Assembly: GCA_016200135.1 (NCBI GenBank)
Contig: JACQFI010000032.1
Span: 1 to 41,248 of the forward strand
DNA from: Planctomycetota bacterium
Lineage (GTDB): Bacteria > Planctomycetota > SZUA-567 > H5-PLA8
Length of the DNA: 41,248 nt
Direction of reading: 5' to 3'
Positions 15,640 to 23,757 of the stretch are shown here, in pieces; the stretch's first letter is position 1; every line of letters begins with the position of its first letter. The translations under genes and the position numbers were made by a program. Below the pieces are notes generated by a model. That model did not search any database, had not been told where the DNA came from, and saw only the letters and a list, made by a program, of their open reading frames with translations.

Positions 15640-17550
15640 GTGACGACGCAGCAAGCCAAAGCCCCCTCCGCCTCCCTTCAGGAGGTAAACGCCTCCGTCC
15701 CGCTTCCCAAAAACGCCAGTTTCTGGCGGCGTCTGCTCACTTTCGCCGGTCCCGCATACATGGTCAGCGTCGGCTACATGGATCCCGGCAACTGGTCCAC
15801 CGACCTCCAAGGCGGCGCCCAGTTCGGCTACACCCTCATCTGGGTGCTGGTGATGTCCAACCTCATGGCGGTGCTGCTGCAGCCCCTGTCCGCGCGCTTA
15901 GGGATCGTCACGGGCAAGGACCTCGCCCAGGCCTGCCGCGATTACTACCCCAAGCCGGTCGCGATCGCGCTCTGGGTGCTCTGCGAGATCGCGATCGCGG
16001 CCTGCGACCTGGCCGAAGTCCTCGGCTCGGCCGTCGGCCTGAAACTCATCTTCGGCATTCCCATCCTTGCGGGCGTGCTGATCACTTCGCTCGACGTGCT
16101 CCTGCTGCTCGGGCTCCAGCGCATCGGCATCCGCAAGATGGAAGCGCTGATCCTGATGCTGGTCTTTACCATCGGCGCATGCTTTATCGTCGAGATCTTC
16201 CTCGCCAAGCCCGATTGGGGGGGCGTCGCGGGCGGGTTCATCCCCACCAGGCTCTCCGGCGAGGCGCTCTTTATATCCGTCGGCATCATTGGCGCGACGG
16301 TGATGCCGCACAACCTCTACCTCCATTCGGCCCTCGTGCAGACGCGGCAGGTGGGCAAAACGGAGGAGGACAAACGCCAAGCCTGCAAGTTCAACCTGAT
16401 CGACTCCGTCGTCGCCCTGAACTGCGCTTTCTTCGTCAACGCGGCCATCCTGGTGCTCGCTGCGGCGGCCTTCAACCGCACCGGGCACACGGAGGTCGGG
16501 AAGCTCGAAGAGGCCCACTCGCTCCTCGCGCCGCTCCTGGGAACGGCGGTGGCCGGCTTCGCGTTCGCGCTCGCGCTGCTCTGTTCCGGACAGTCCTCCA
16601 CGCTCACGGGCACCCTCGCCGGGCAGATCGTCATGGAAGGCTTCCTGAACCTGCGCATCCCACCATGGCTAAGGCGCCTCGTCACGCGCTGCCTGGCCAT
16701 CGGACCCGCGGCCCTCGTAATCTGGATCCAGGGCGACTCGGGCGTGGACAGCCTACTCGTGCTGAGCCAGGTCGCGCTGAGCTTGCAGTTGCCGTTCGCG
16801 GTGATTCCCCTGATCCAGTTCACCGGCGACCGGACGAAGATGGGCGTCTTCGCGTCCTCCACCTTTTTCAAGATCGTGGCCTGGATCACGGCCACGGTGA
16901 TCCTCAGCTTGAACGCGTTCCTCATTTATCAGGTGATCACGGGCACCAATGAGAACCCGCCCGCCGAGCCTCTGTGGGTCACCGCGCCGTACCTCTTCTG
17001 GCTCCTGCTGGTTCCGGTGCTCGCCGGCACACTGACGCTGCTGGTCTGGCTGATCCTGTCCCCCTGGTATAAGCGCATGCGCGGGGAGAAGGCTGCCTTT
17101 ACCGCCGACCAATCCCTGCCCGCGGCGCCCGCGGAGAACTACCGCCGCGTGGGCGTGGCTTTGGAAGTCGGCCCCGCCGATGAGATGACCCTGCGCCACG
17201 CCACCGCTCTGGCGACCCGCAACAAGTCCAGCCTCGTGCTGATGCACGTGGTCGAAGGCGTGGCCGCGCAGGTCTTTGGCAACGCCGCCGAGGACCGCGA
17301 GGCGAGCCAGGACAAGGCCTACCTGGAACAACTGGCCGCGAAGCTGCGTGAACAAGGCTACGAAGTGGGAGTCCGCGTCGGTTACGGGGACCCCGCCATT
17401 GAACTGCCCAAGCTGGTCGCCGAATGCGGACTCGATCTGCTGATCATCGGCAGCCACGGGCACGGGCCGGTGTTCGACCTCCTGCGCGGCTCCACCGTGG
17501 ACCCCGTGCGCCACCGTGTCTCGATCCCGGTGCTGGTAATCCGGAGCTGA
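15640..17550 (+). CDS. mntH: NRAMP divalent-metal transporter fused to a universal stress protein domain
   Basis: A 636-residue fusion. Residues about 25-480 form an NRAMP (MntH) transporter with eleven or so membrane helices, the metal-binding helix-1 motif MDPGN (about 47) and the helix-6 motif MPHNLYLHS (about 221), which together coordinate Mn(II) or Fe(II) in proton-coupled uptake. Residues about 495-636 form a UspA-like nucleotide-binding domain (VGVALEVGPADEMTLRHA, then IIGSHGHGPVFDLLRGSTVD). The G-x-H-G-H-G/G-S pattern is that of ATP-binding USP domains. The start is GTG, supported by TTGAGGAG about 7 nt upstream. It follows the MntR-like gene, with a candidate operator between. The stress domain may tune transport to cell energy state, which is inference. 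Confidence 0.93.
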   Translation: MTTQQAKAPSASLQEVNASVPLPKNASFWRRLLTFAGPAYMVSVGYMDPGNWSTDLQGGAQFGYTLIWVLVMSNLMAVLLQPLSARLGIVTGKDLAQACRDYYPKPVAIALWVLCEIAIAACDLAEVLGSAVGLKLIFGIPILAGVLITSLDVLLLLGLQRIGIRKMEALILMLVFTIGACFIVEIFLAKPDWGGVAGGFIPTRLSGEALFISVGIIGATVMPHNLYLHSALVQTRQVGKTEEDKRQACKFNLIDSVVALNCAFFVNAAILVLAAAAFNRTGHTEVGKLEEAHSLLAPLLGTAVAGFAFALALLCSGQSSTLTGTLAGQIVMEGFLNLRIPPWLRRLVTRCLAIGPAALVIWIQGDSGVDSLLVLSQVALSLQLPFAVIPLIQFTGDRTKMGVFASSTFFKIVAWITATVILSLNAFLIYQVITGTNENPPAEPLWVTAPYLFWLLLVPVLAGTLTLLVWLILSPWYKRMRGEKAAFTADQSLPAAPAENYRRVGVALEVGPADEMTLRHATALATRNKSSLVLMHVVEGVAAQVFGNAAEDREASQDKAYLEQLAAKLREQGYEVGVRVGYGDPAIELPKLVAECGLDLLIIGSHGHGPVFDLLRGSTVDPVRHRVSIPVLVIRS

Positions 17551-17659
17551 TGCGCGGCCGGCCTTCTTTGAATTTTGGCGCGTCCCGGCCGTCTGGAAAT
17601 CAGTGGCCTGCCGGAACGCAGCGCTCTAACATAGGGCCGGGCCATTAAGGAGGAACCCC

Positions 17660-18136
17660 ATGCGTACGCTTGCTTGCACGCTGATCTGCTTTGCGCTCAT
17701 GCTCTGTACCGCCGCGCGGGCTGAAGATGAGAAGAAGGAAGACGCCACGCAAGCCGTCAAGGACGCGGTCAAGGCGCTCTTTCCCGAAGGCTCGGTGAAG
17801 ACCATAACCAAGGAACAGAAGGGCAAACTGCGCCGTTTTAACGCCGTAGTGACGGATAAGGAGGGCGAGCACAAGCTTCTGCTGCGCGGCGACGGCTCGG
17901 TCCTGGAACGCACCGACCCGGCCAAGCCCGAGACGCTGCCCGCGGGCATCGTCGCGGCGCTTAAGAAGAAGAACGAGAAGGGCAAGGCCACGGCCGCCAC
18001 GAAGTACCTCATCCGGAGCAAGACCACATTCGAAGTCGAGTTCACCGTCGAGGGCAAGAAGGATAAGTTCTACTTTGGCGAGGACGGTTCCGAGGCGCAA
18101 GCGCCCGTGACCGGTAAGGACGACGAGGAGAAGTAG
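17660..18136 (+). CDS. Secreted protein with two PepSY-like repeats
   Basis: A 158-residue exported protein with a signal peptide ending near TAARA-ED. Two similar halves are visible: VKALFPEGSVKTITKEQKGK with a beta-rich tail FNAVVTDKEGEHKLLLRGDG, and VAALKKKNEKGKATAATKYL with FEVEFTVEGKKDKFYFGEDG. This helix plus beta-hairpin pattern, repeated, resembles PepSY/BLIP-like periplasmic domains, but the assignment is by pattern only. AAGGAGG is an excellent ribosome binding site. It lies 110 bp after the NRAMP gene and could be co-transcribed. The function is unknown. Confidence 0.6.
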   Translation: MRTLACTLICFALMLCTAARAEDEKKEDATQAVKDAVKALFPEGSVKTITKEQKGKLRRFNAVVTDKEGEHKLLLRGDGSVLERTDPAKPETLPAGIVAALKKKNEKGKATAATKYLIRSKTTFEVEFTVEGKKDKFYFGEDGSEAQAPVTGKDDEEK

Positions 18137-18277
18137 CGCGCGGAGCCTTGCCGCCGCAATACGCGGTTCACCCGTCCCGTTGCACGGCCTTTGCTTCCGG
18201 GTAGAATAGCGCCCGGCAAGGCCGCGGCGGGCGAGTCCTCGCGACCGGCCGGAACCACCTTGGAGAGACAGAAAGAC

Positions 18278-18613
18278 ATGCCGACTTACGTCTACAACTG
18301 CAAGGCCTGCGACCATACCTTCGAGCGCTTCGAGTCCATGACCGCGAAGCCGGACAAGTCCTGCCCGAAGTGCAAAAAGAAGAAGGCCGAACGGAACATC
18401 TCGGGCGGCGCTGGCTTCCTCTTTAAGGGCGCGGGCTTCTACACCACCGACTACCGCTCGTCCTCGTACAAGGAATCCGCGAAGAAAGACACCACGGCAG
18501 CCCCCGCGCCCAGCGGCGATCCCAAAGCTGCCGGCGCGTGCAAGACGGAAAGCGCCCCGAAGACCGAGAGCACGCCCAAGCCGGCAAGCACAGCGAAGAA
18601 GAAGGCGTCGTAG
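18278..18613 (+). CDS. FmdB-family zinc-ribbon protein
   Basis: A 111-residue protein starting MPTYVYNCKACDHTFERFES, the standard FmdB regulatory-protein zinc ribbon, with the second Cys pair in CPKCKKKKAERNISGGAGF and then FLFKGAGFYTTDYRSSSYK. The last 40 residues are Ala/Pro/Lys/Thr-rich and low in complexity. The ATG at 18278 is chosen because the domain starts there and GGAGAG lies 10 nt upstream; an upstream in-frame ATG at 18191 would add an unrelated leader. FmdB-like proteins are widespread and their role is poorly defined; regulation of formamidase/amidase genes is the historical annotation only. Confidence 0.88.
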   Translation: MPTYVYNCKACDHTFERFESMTAKPDKSCPKCKKKKAERNISGGAGFLFKGAGFYTTDYRSSSYKESAKKDTTAAPAPSGDPKAAGACKTESAPKTESTPKPASTAKKKAS

Positions 18614-18648
18614 TTCGAAAACGGAAAAACGTAAAACGTAATTAAACA

Positions 18649-18695
18649 AAACAGGGGCGCGGGAGTCACATACTCCCCGCACCCCTGTTTTTATT
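18649..18695. terminator. Bidirectional terminator between convergent genes
   Basis: A stem pairs AAACAGGGGCGCGGGAGT (18649-18666) with ACTCCCCGCACCCCTGTTT (18672-18690), with one bulge and one mismatch. A-rich sequence lies on one side and TTTTT on the other, so it can act in both directions, for the FmdB-like gene and the cyclophilin gene. It is flanked by ACGTAAAACG-type repeats (18627-18640 and 18694-18715). Confidence 0.8.
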
Positions 18696-18721
18696 ACGTT
18701 TTACGCTTTACGTTTTATTCT

Positions 18722-19207
18722 TTACGCCTTCACCTTCGCCGAGTTGATCGTCACGTTCGTGACCGGCCAGTCGCCGTGCCCGCTATGTTGGCCGGTCTTC
18801 ACCTTCTTGATCTTGTCGATTGTCTCGCGCCCGCTCGTTACCAGTCCGAACGCGCAATATTTGTTGTCGTCGAGGAAGGTGTTGTCCTTCACGTTGATGT
18901 AGAACTGGCAGGTGGCGCTGTTCAGGTCGTTCGTGCGCGCCATCGCGATGCCGTAGTTGCAGTTCTTCACGCCGTTGCCGGACTCGTTCTTGATCTGCGC
19001 CTTGGTGCTTTTTTGCTTGCCGTCGGGGGTGAAGCCGCCGCCCTGCACCATAAAGTTGTCGATCACGCGGTGGAAGATCGTGCCGTCGTAGAAGCCCTCG
19101 TTCACGTAATCGAGGAAATTCTTTACCGTGATCGGCGCCTTCTCCTGGTAGAGCTCCACCTCGAAGCTGCCGAGGCTCGTATCGAACACGATGACGGGGT
19201 TGGGCAT
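18722..19207 (-). CDS. Cyclophilin-type peptidyl-prolyl cis-trans isomerase
   Basis: A 161-residue single-domain cyclophilin that speeds proline isomerisation during protein folding. Seen: FDTSLGSFEVELYQEKAPIT, FYDGTIFHRVIDNFMVQGG with the catalytic Arg in FHRV, SATCQFYIN and YCAFGLVTSGRETIDKI. There is no signal peptide, so it is cytoplasmic (PpiB-like). An upstream in-frame ATG would add 32 unrelated residues; the ATG at 19207 is chosen because the domain starts there and GGAAAGGAAG precedes it. The gap to the polyprenyl synthase (19208-19337) holds AT-rich ACGTAAA-type repeats and no gene. Confidence 0.93.
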   Translation of the reverse strand: MPNPVIVFDTSLGSFEVELYQEKAPITVKNFLDYVNEGFYDGTIFHRVIDNFMVQGGGFTPDGKQKSTKAQIKNESGNGVKNCNYGIAMARTNDLNSATCQFYINVKDNTFLDDNKYCAFGLVTSGRETIDKIKKVKTGQHSGHGDWPVTNVTINSAKVKA

Positions 19208-19337
19208 GTGGGCTTCCTTTCCGCTTGAGTGCACCGAAATCCTTCTGCGCAAAACACGAAAATGTAAAGCGTAATGCTTAAATCGTAAGAACGGCATTCG
19301 CAAATGGAAGCGATTGGGTTTTTTCTTTACGTTTTAT

Positions 19338-20360
19338 TCACGACGTCCGCACCAGCACGTACTCCGGGAGTTCGAGCAGCGCGGTCTTGGCCTGTGAGGC
19401 CGGCAGCGCGGTGACCTCGTCCCGCGCGCGCTGCAGTTCGTTGCGCGCGACCGTGATCGCGTAGTTCACCGAACCCGTCCGGTCGAGGTACGGGCGCAGG
19501 CGCTCGCGAGTCAGGCCCTCCTGGCCGGGCTTGAGCAGCGCCAGCAGTTCCTGCTTCTGCGGCGCGCCGGCGTTGGCCAGCAGATGAATCAGTGGCAGCG
19601 TCAGCTCGCCATTTTTCAGGTCGCTGCCGAGCGACTTGCCGACGGTGGACTCTACGCCGATCAGATCCAGGCAGTCGTCCACGATCTGGAAGGCCAGGCC
19701 CAGGCGCCGGCCGTACTCGTAGAGCTTGCGCCCGTCGGCCTCGCTTGCGCCCGCCAGCAGCGCGCCCAGTTCCGCCGCGGCGCCGAAGAGCACCGCCGTC
19801 TTCTTCTCGATCAGGTCGAAGTAGCGGCCCTCGTCCAGCTCTACCTCGAAGCGCGACGCGATCTGCAGCAACTCGCCTTCGCAGATCAGCCGCGAGATGC
19901 GCGAGAGGATGCGGTACGGCCGCGGATCCGCCAGCCGGCCCAGGTGCTCGAACGCGAGCGAGAACAGGATGTCGCCGGTCATCACCGCCGTCTTGTTGCC
20001 CCAGGCGGCGTTTACCGTCGGCATGCGCCGCCGCGTCGCGGACTCGTCTAGGATGTCGTCGTGGCAGAGCGTGGCCAGGTGGAGCATCTCCACCAGCGCG
20101 GCGACTTCGTAGCTGAGCGGCGCTTCGCCGCCAAATGCCTGCGCCGAGAGATGCAGCAGCGCCGGGCGCAGGCGCTTGCCGCGGAAGCGTTCGATGTGCT
20201 GCATGAGCGTCTGGATGTAGGCGTATTGGCTGGACAGGAGTTTGAGCAGCACCTGCTCGGAGCGCTCCAGGTCCGGGAGCACGGGCGCGATCAGCCGCGC
20301 CAGCGTGGCGGCGCGCTCTTCCGAACTGGCCGGCAACCCGTCCATCCCGCGTGAACTCAT
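19338..20360 (-). CDS. Trans-polyprenyl diphosphate synthase
   Basis: A 340-residue all-alpha isoprenyl synthase that extends allylic diphosphates with IPP units. Seen: the FRGKRLRPALLHLSAQ block, the first Asp-rich motif in CHDDILDESATRRRMPTVN, GDILFSLAFEHLGRL, EKKTAVLF, and the second Asp-rich motif in AFQIVDDCLD. Chain length cannot be read with confidence; long-chain (quinone side chain) synthases are the nearest match by eye. The ATG at 20360 is chosen over in-frame ATGs at 20417 and 20441 because GGAG lies 5 nt upstream and a TATAAT box covers 20416-20421. It diverges from the first NfeD gene. Confidence 0.93.
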   Translation of the reverse strand: MSSRGMDGLPASSEERAATLARLIAPVLPDLERSEQVLLKLLSSQYAYIQTLMQHIERFRGKRLRPALLHLSAQAFGGEAPLSYEVAALVEMLHLATLCHDDILDESATRRRMPTVNAAWGNKTAVMTGDILFSLAFEHLGRLADPRPYRILSRISRLICEGELLQIASRFEVELDEGRYFDLIEKKTAVLFGAAAELGALLAGASEADGRKLYEYGRRLGLAFQIVDDCLDLIGVESTVGKSLGSDLKNGELTLPLIHLLANAGAPQKQELLALLKPGQEGLTRERLRPYLDRTGSVNYAITVARNELQRARDEVTALPASQAKTALLELPEYVLVRTS

Positions 20361-20415
20361 CGGCACTCCATTTAGATCCGCCGCGCTCCCGCGGGGTCCC
20401 GTAAGGAATCGGCGC

Positions 20416-20443
20416 ATTATAGGTCCTTTATACGCTCCCACAA
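20416..20443 (-). promoter_or_regulatory. Promoter of the polyprenyl synthase gene
   Basis: On the minus strand: -35 TTGTGG (20443-20438), 16-bp spacer, perfect -10 TATAAT (20421-20416). This leaves a leader of about 50 nt before the ATG at 20360. Confidence 0.5.
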
Positions 20444-20536
20444 GCGCGAGCCGGACGCCTGAAACAAGTCAAAAGCTTCCACCGAGTTTCCGTATATGCT
20501 CGCCGAAGGAATGTCTCGCGCCGCCTGCCCTTCGAG

Positions 20537-20542
20537 TATAAT
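20537..20542 (+). promoter_or_regulatory. -10 box for the first NfeD gene
   Basis: A perfect TATAAT about 30 bp ahead of the chosen ATG (20574) and 12 bp ahead of GGGAGG. No good -35 box is seen. Confidence 0.4.
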
Positions 20543-20573
20543 GTCGAGCAGGCCGGGAGGGCCTACCATCCGC

Positions 20574-22283
20574 ATGATCCGCTTTCGAACGGTTGCCGCG
20601 GCGCTGTCCGCGCTCTGCCTGACGGCCATTGCGGCGCGCGGGTTCGACGAGGGCCCGCCCAAGCCCGTCGATCCCGAGGCTGGCCCCGGCGCGCATAACG
20701 CGCCCGGCGTCAAGCCCGGCAACGCGCATCTGCAGAACCTGCACATTCCCGTGCGGCCCCGCGTGATGGTCATACCCTTCAACGATGAAGAGAGCACGCG
20801 CAAGGGCATGATCGACGACTGGGAGGCCGGTTACGTCGGGCGGCGGATGCGCGAGGCCAAGCGCGAAAAGTACGACCTGGTCGTCCTCGAGATCGACACC
20901 GGCGGCGGCGAAGTGGCCGCGTGCGAAAAGATCAACAAGCATATCGAGAACGGCGGCGTTCCCGTCGTCGCCTTCATCCGCGGCCAGGCCTTCTCCGGCG
21001 GCGCCATCGTCTCCCTCGGCTGCAACGCGATCGCCATGGAGCCCGGCGGCCAAGTCGGCGGCGCGCAAGCCGTGGGCGCCGGCGGCGTCAATCTGCCAAG
21101 CGACATGCGCGAGAAGGCCCGCGCGTACCTTACGGCCCTCGTTACCGGCCTTTGCGAACGCAACGACTACCCCAAGGCGCTCGCACGCGGCATGGTGGAC
21201 CAAGGCGTGGAAGTGGTCGAGACCGACGACCCCACCCATCGCTTCCTGACGAACGACGATATGGAGGACTGGGCCAAGCACACCGACCGCCGCGGTCCCG
21301 TCCCGAGCGTAATCTCCACTTGGAAGAAGAAGGACAGCATCCTCAGCCTTACCGCCAACCAGGCCTACGACGCCAATATGGCCTCGAGCCTCTGCAAGGA
21401 CCGCAACGCGCTCTTCGCCACCATGAGCATTCAGCCCTCGGAGGTCTACGAGGCCGGCGTGACGCCGGCGGAGAAGGTCGCGCGCTTCCTCGGCCATCCA
21501 GGCTGGCTCGTGCTGCTCGTCGTCGTCGGCCTGATCGGCCTCATCTGGGAACTCAAGGCCCCCGGCCACGGCGTCGGCTACGGCGTCTTCGGGCTCTGCC
21601 TGTGCGTCTTCTTCTGGCTTGCGATCTTCGCCGACACCGCCGGCGCCGCCGAATTGATCCTCTTCGGCCTCTGCATGCTGCTGCTCGGCCTCGAACTCTT
21701 CGTCCTGCCGGGTTTCGGCGTCGCGGGCTTCGCCGGCATCGCGCTCGTCCTGCTCTCGATCATGCTTGCGTTCCTGCCCGAGGGCACGATCCCCAGCTTC
21801 TTCAAGGCCCCCGGGGAGGTGAGCCCGTTCCAGGCGGAACTGATCGAGAGCAGCCTCATGTGGGCCGCCATCGCGCTCTTCACCGTCATCGGCGCGATCC
21901 TCTTCGGCATCTTTACCGGCATCAAGCTGCCTGGGCTCAGCCGTCTGGCGCTCAAGTCCGAGGTCGTCAGCGGCACAGCGGCGGAGTCGCCCGCGGCGCC
22001 CGTGCCGGCCTCCGCGCAGCCCTATACGCCCGCCTATCCCGATACCTCCAAAGCCGCCGCGCAGACGGGTTCCACAAGTTCGCCCGCGCCGGCCGAAGCG
22101 CCGAAGATTTCCGAACTCGTCGGCAAGGAAGGCGTGGCTGAATCCGTCCTCCGCCCGGCCGGAAAAGTCCGGCTCGACGGCCACTCCTACGACGCCTCCA
22201 CCGAAGGCGAATGGGTGGAGGCCGGCCGCAAGGTCAAGGTGCTCGAAGTCCGCGGTTCCGCGCTGCGCGTGCGTGGAATTTAG
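20574..22283 (+). CDS. NfeD-family membrane-bound ClpP-class serine protease
   Basis: The 569-residue protein has a signal peptide (MIRFRTVAAALSALCLTAIA). It is followed by a ClpP/crotonase-like protease domain (about residues 60-300) with VVLEIDTGGGEV, the likely nucleophile Ser141 in GQAFSGGAIVSLG, and a candidate Lys in DMREKARAYL. About five membrane helices follow (about 310-460, WLVLLVVVGLIGLIWELKAP onward), and then a C-terminal OB-fold NfeD domain (LVGKEGVAESVLRPAGKVRL). Family members cut membrane proteins such as stomatins. No stomatin/prohibitin gene is adjacent, but a second, short NfeD follows at 22400. The C-terminal linker is Ala/Pro/Ser-rich. GGGAGG lies 13 nt before the ATG, slightly far. 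Confidence 0.85.
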   Translation: MIRFRTVAAALSALCLTAIAARGFDEGPPKPVDPEAGPGAHNAPGVKPGNAHLQNLHIPVRPRVMVIPFNDEESTRKGMIDDWEAGYVGRRMREAKREKYDLVVLEIDTGGGEVAACEKINKHIENGGVPVVAFIRGQAFSGGAIVSLGCNAIAMEPGGQVGGAQAVGAGGVNLPSDMREKARAYLTALVTGLCERNDYPKALARGMVDQGVEVVETDDPTHRFLTNDDMEDWAKHTDRRGPVPSVISTWKKKDSILSLTANQAYDANMASSLCKDRNALFATMSIQPSEVYEAGVTPAEKVARFLGHPGWLVLLVVVGLIGLIWELKAPGHGVGYGVFGLCLCVFFWLAIFADTAGAAELILFGLCMLLLGLELFVLPGFGVAGFAGIALVLLSIMLAFLPEGTIPSFFKAPGEVSPFQAELIESSLMWAAIALFTVIGAILFGIFTGIKLPGLSRLALKSEVVSGTAAESPAAPVPASAQPYTPAYPDTSKAAAQTGSTSSPAPAEAPKISELVGKEGVAESVLRPAGKVRLDGHSYDASTEGEWVEAGRKVKVLEVRGSALRVRGI

Positions 22284-22343
22284 AATCCGCTCTTGGTTCG
22301 CCGGGCCGGCAGCGTAGAGTCTGCGGGTACTCCACCCAATTGC

Positions 22344-22368
22344 GCTCGCGGCACCGGACGCCGCGAGC
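22344..22368 (+). other. Perfect 9-bp stem hairpin between the two NfeD genes
   Basis: GCTCGCGGC (22344-22352), loop ACCGGAC, GCCGCGAGC (22360-22368). There is no T-run, so it is not a standard terminator; it may be an mRNA-processing or stability element within the operon. Confidence 0.6.
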
Positions 22369-22399
22369 CAGAAGCCGAGAGCCAGGAGCTGCGCCCGAA

Positions 22400-22876
22400 A
22401 TGGATCCGCTCGTCTGGTCGGTCCTCTGCACGGTTCTCATGATCCTGATGATCATGATCGAACTGCTCACGCCGAGCTTCGGGTTTTTCACCACCGGGGC
22501 CGTGGCGTTCCTCGTGGCGAGCTGCGTGATGGCCTTTCGCGAATCCGCCACATCCGGCTACGTGATGACCGGCATCAACCTGGCGATCTTTCCCGTCGCC
22601 GTCTATTTTGCGATGCAGGCGATGAAGCGCAGCCCGCTCATGCACAACAAAGAGATCGTCGCGGGCGTGCCGGTGGAAGTGCAGAAGGCAGAGGCCCCCA
22701 ATGCGCTTGTCGGCAAGGAAGGCACCGCAGTCACCATGCTGCGGCCTTCGGGCACCGCGCAGATCGGCGACCAGCGCCTGCAGGTGGTTACCGAAGGAAA
22801 GTACGTCGAGGCCGGAAAGCCCGTGAAGGTGCTTAAGGTCGAAGGCCCGAACGTCGTCGTTGAACCCATCGCCTGA
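22400..22876 (+). CDS. Short NfeD-like membrane protein
   Basis: The 158-residue protein has two or three N-terminal membrane helices (LVWSVLCTVLMILMIMIELL, then FFTTGAVAFLVASC and INLAIFPVAVYFAMQ) and a C-terminal OB-fold domain (LVGKEGTAVTMLRPSGTAQI, then TEGKYVEAGKPVKVLKVEG) closely similar to the end of the upstream protease. It is the short NfeD form without protease. AGGAG (22384-22388) precedes the ATG. It probably works with the upstream NfeD protein in membrane quality control, inferred from family and adjacency. Confidence 0.85.
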   Translation: MDPLVWSVLCTVLMILMIMIELLTPSFGFFTTGAVAFLVASCVMAFRESATSGYVMTGINLAIFPVAVYFAMQAMKRSPLMHNKEIVAGVPVEVQKAEAPNALVGKEGTAVTMLRPSGTAQIGDQRLQVVTEGKYVEAGKPVKVLKVEGPNVVVEPIA

Positions 22877-22902
22877 TCCCGCACAAGCGCTGCCCAACAA
22901 AT

Positions 22903-22930
22903 AAAAAAGGCGGCCTGAAGGCCGCCTTTT
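22903..22930. terminator. Bidirectional rho-independent terminator
   Basis: AAAAAA then GGCGGCC-TGAA-GGCCGCC (22909-22926) then TTTT: a perfect 7-bp stem with a tetraloop, flanked by A and T runs, between the convergent short NfeD and efp genes. Confidence 0.9.
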
Positions 22931-22961
22931 ATCGCATGTAGCGGATTGAACGACCTGCGCT

Positions 22962-23531
22962 TCAGTTCACGCGCCCGAGGAACTCGCCGTCCTCGACGCG
23001 GACCTTGATCTTGTCGCCCTTCTTGATGTGCCCGGGCACCTTCACTTCGCCGCCGGTCTCAATCACCGCCAGCTTGAAGACCGAGGTGGCCGTGTCGCCG
23101 CGCGCGCCATCGGGCGCGTCGGTCACCGTTACCTCCACGGTCGAAGGCATCTCGATCTGCACAATCTTTCCCTGCACTTTCAGCAGGTTCATCCGCGTGT
23201 TCGGGACCAGATACTGCTGCTGGTCCTTCGCCACGAGGCTCTTGTTCACGTTGATCTGGTCGTAGCTCTCCGGATGCATGAAGACCAGCGAATCGTTCTC
23301 CGGATAGAGGTACTCGTACTCCTCGCGATCCAGGAGGATCTTTTCGACGTTGTCGTCGGGCGAGAAGCGCTGCTCGAAGACGTTCCCGCGTTCGAGGTGC
23401 TTGAGCTTCACCTGCCAGTAGGTGCGCAAGTTGCCGCGCGTCTGCTCGTGGCGGTCGAAGACCACCCAGACTTCATTGTTGAACAGGATCGCCTCGCCGA
23501 TCTTCACGTCACGCATCTTGCACGAAGCCAT
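22962..23531 (-). CDS. efp: Elongation factor P with unusual loop tip
   Basis: A 189-residue translation factor that relieves ribosome stalling at polyproline stretches. Three beta domains are visible: an N-terminal KOW-like domain, a central OB domain (EYLYPENDSLVFMHPESYDQ) and a C-terminal OB domain with the family signature VIETGGEVKVPGHIKKGDKI. The domain I loop, normally P-G-K/R-G with the modified residue, reads TRGNLRTYW at about residues 31-39, so the EpmA-type Lys is replaced by Asn and the loop Pro by Arg. It cannot be lysylated in the E. coli way. A hairpin-plus-T-run stands 30 nt upstream of the ATG. It is convergent with the NfeD pair. Confidence 0.95.
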   Translation of the reverse strand: MASCKMRDVKIGEAILFNNEVWVVFDRHEQTRGNLRTYWQVKLKHLERGNVFEQRFSPDDNVEKILLDREEYEYLYPENDSLVFMHPESYDQINVNKSLVAKDQQQYLVPNTRMNLLKVQGKIVQIEMPSTVEVTVTDAPDGARGDTATSVFKLAVIETGGEVKVPGHIKKGDKIKVRVEDGEFLGRVN

Positions 23532-23554
23532 ACGACACCCCTTCTCTTACACAA

Positions 23555-23589
23555 AAACACAAAAAGGCGGCGCTTTCCCTGGCGCCGCC
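23555..23589 (-). terminator. Terminator or leader attenuator just upstream of efp
   Basis: Read on the minus strand: GGCGGCGC, 8-nt loop, GCGCCGCC (23589-23566), followed by TTTTTGTGTTTTTG. It ends the enoyl-CoA hydratase transcript, yet lies only about 30 nt before the efp start, leaving little room for a separate efp promoter. Confidence 0.75.
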
Positions 23590-23677
23590 ACGGACGCGAG
23601 AATCTACAGGATGATTTGCCTCAAGGCAACGGCAGGTTCTAACGCGGGTGAAAGGTGGGCGGGCGTTGTTCCGGTGG

Positions 23678-23719
23678 GGCGGGCGTCTCTGCCCGCCAAT
23701 GTGGAGCGAGCAGCTCCAC
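23678..23719 (+). repeat. Pair of adjacent perfect hairpins
   Basis: GGCGGGC-gtctct-GCCCGCC (23678-23697) followed three bases later by GTGGAGC-gagca-GCTCCAC (23701-23719). They occupy most of the gap after the enoyl-CoA hydratase stop; no gene is seen there. They look like another palindromic repeat family. Confidence 0.7.
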
Positions 23720-23757
23720 GCTCTAGGCATTACGCTCCCCGCTTTTCACTCCTCGCT

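Noticed and set aside
20469..22184. 571-codon frame antisense to the NfeD protease gene
   Set aside because: Low-complexity Asp/Glu/His/Gly composition produced by codon bias; no recognisable motif.
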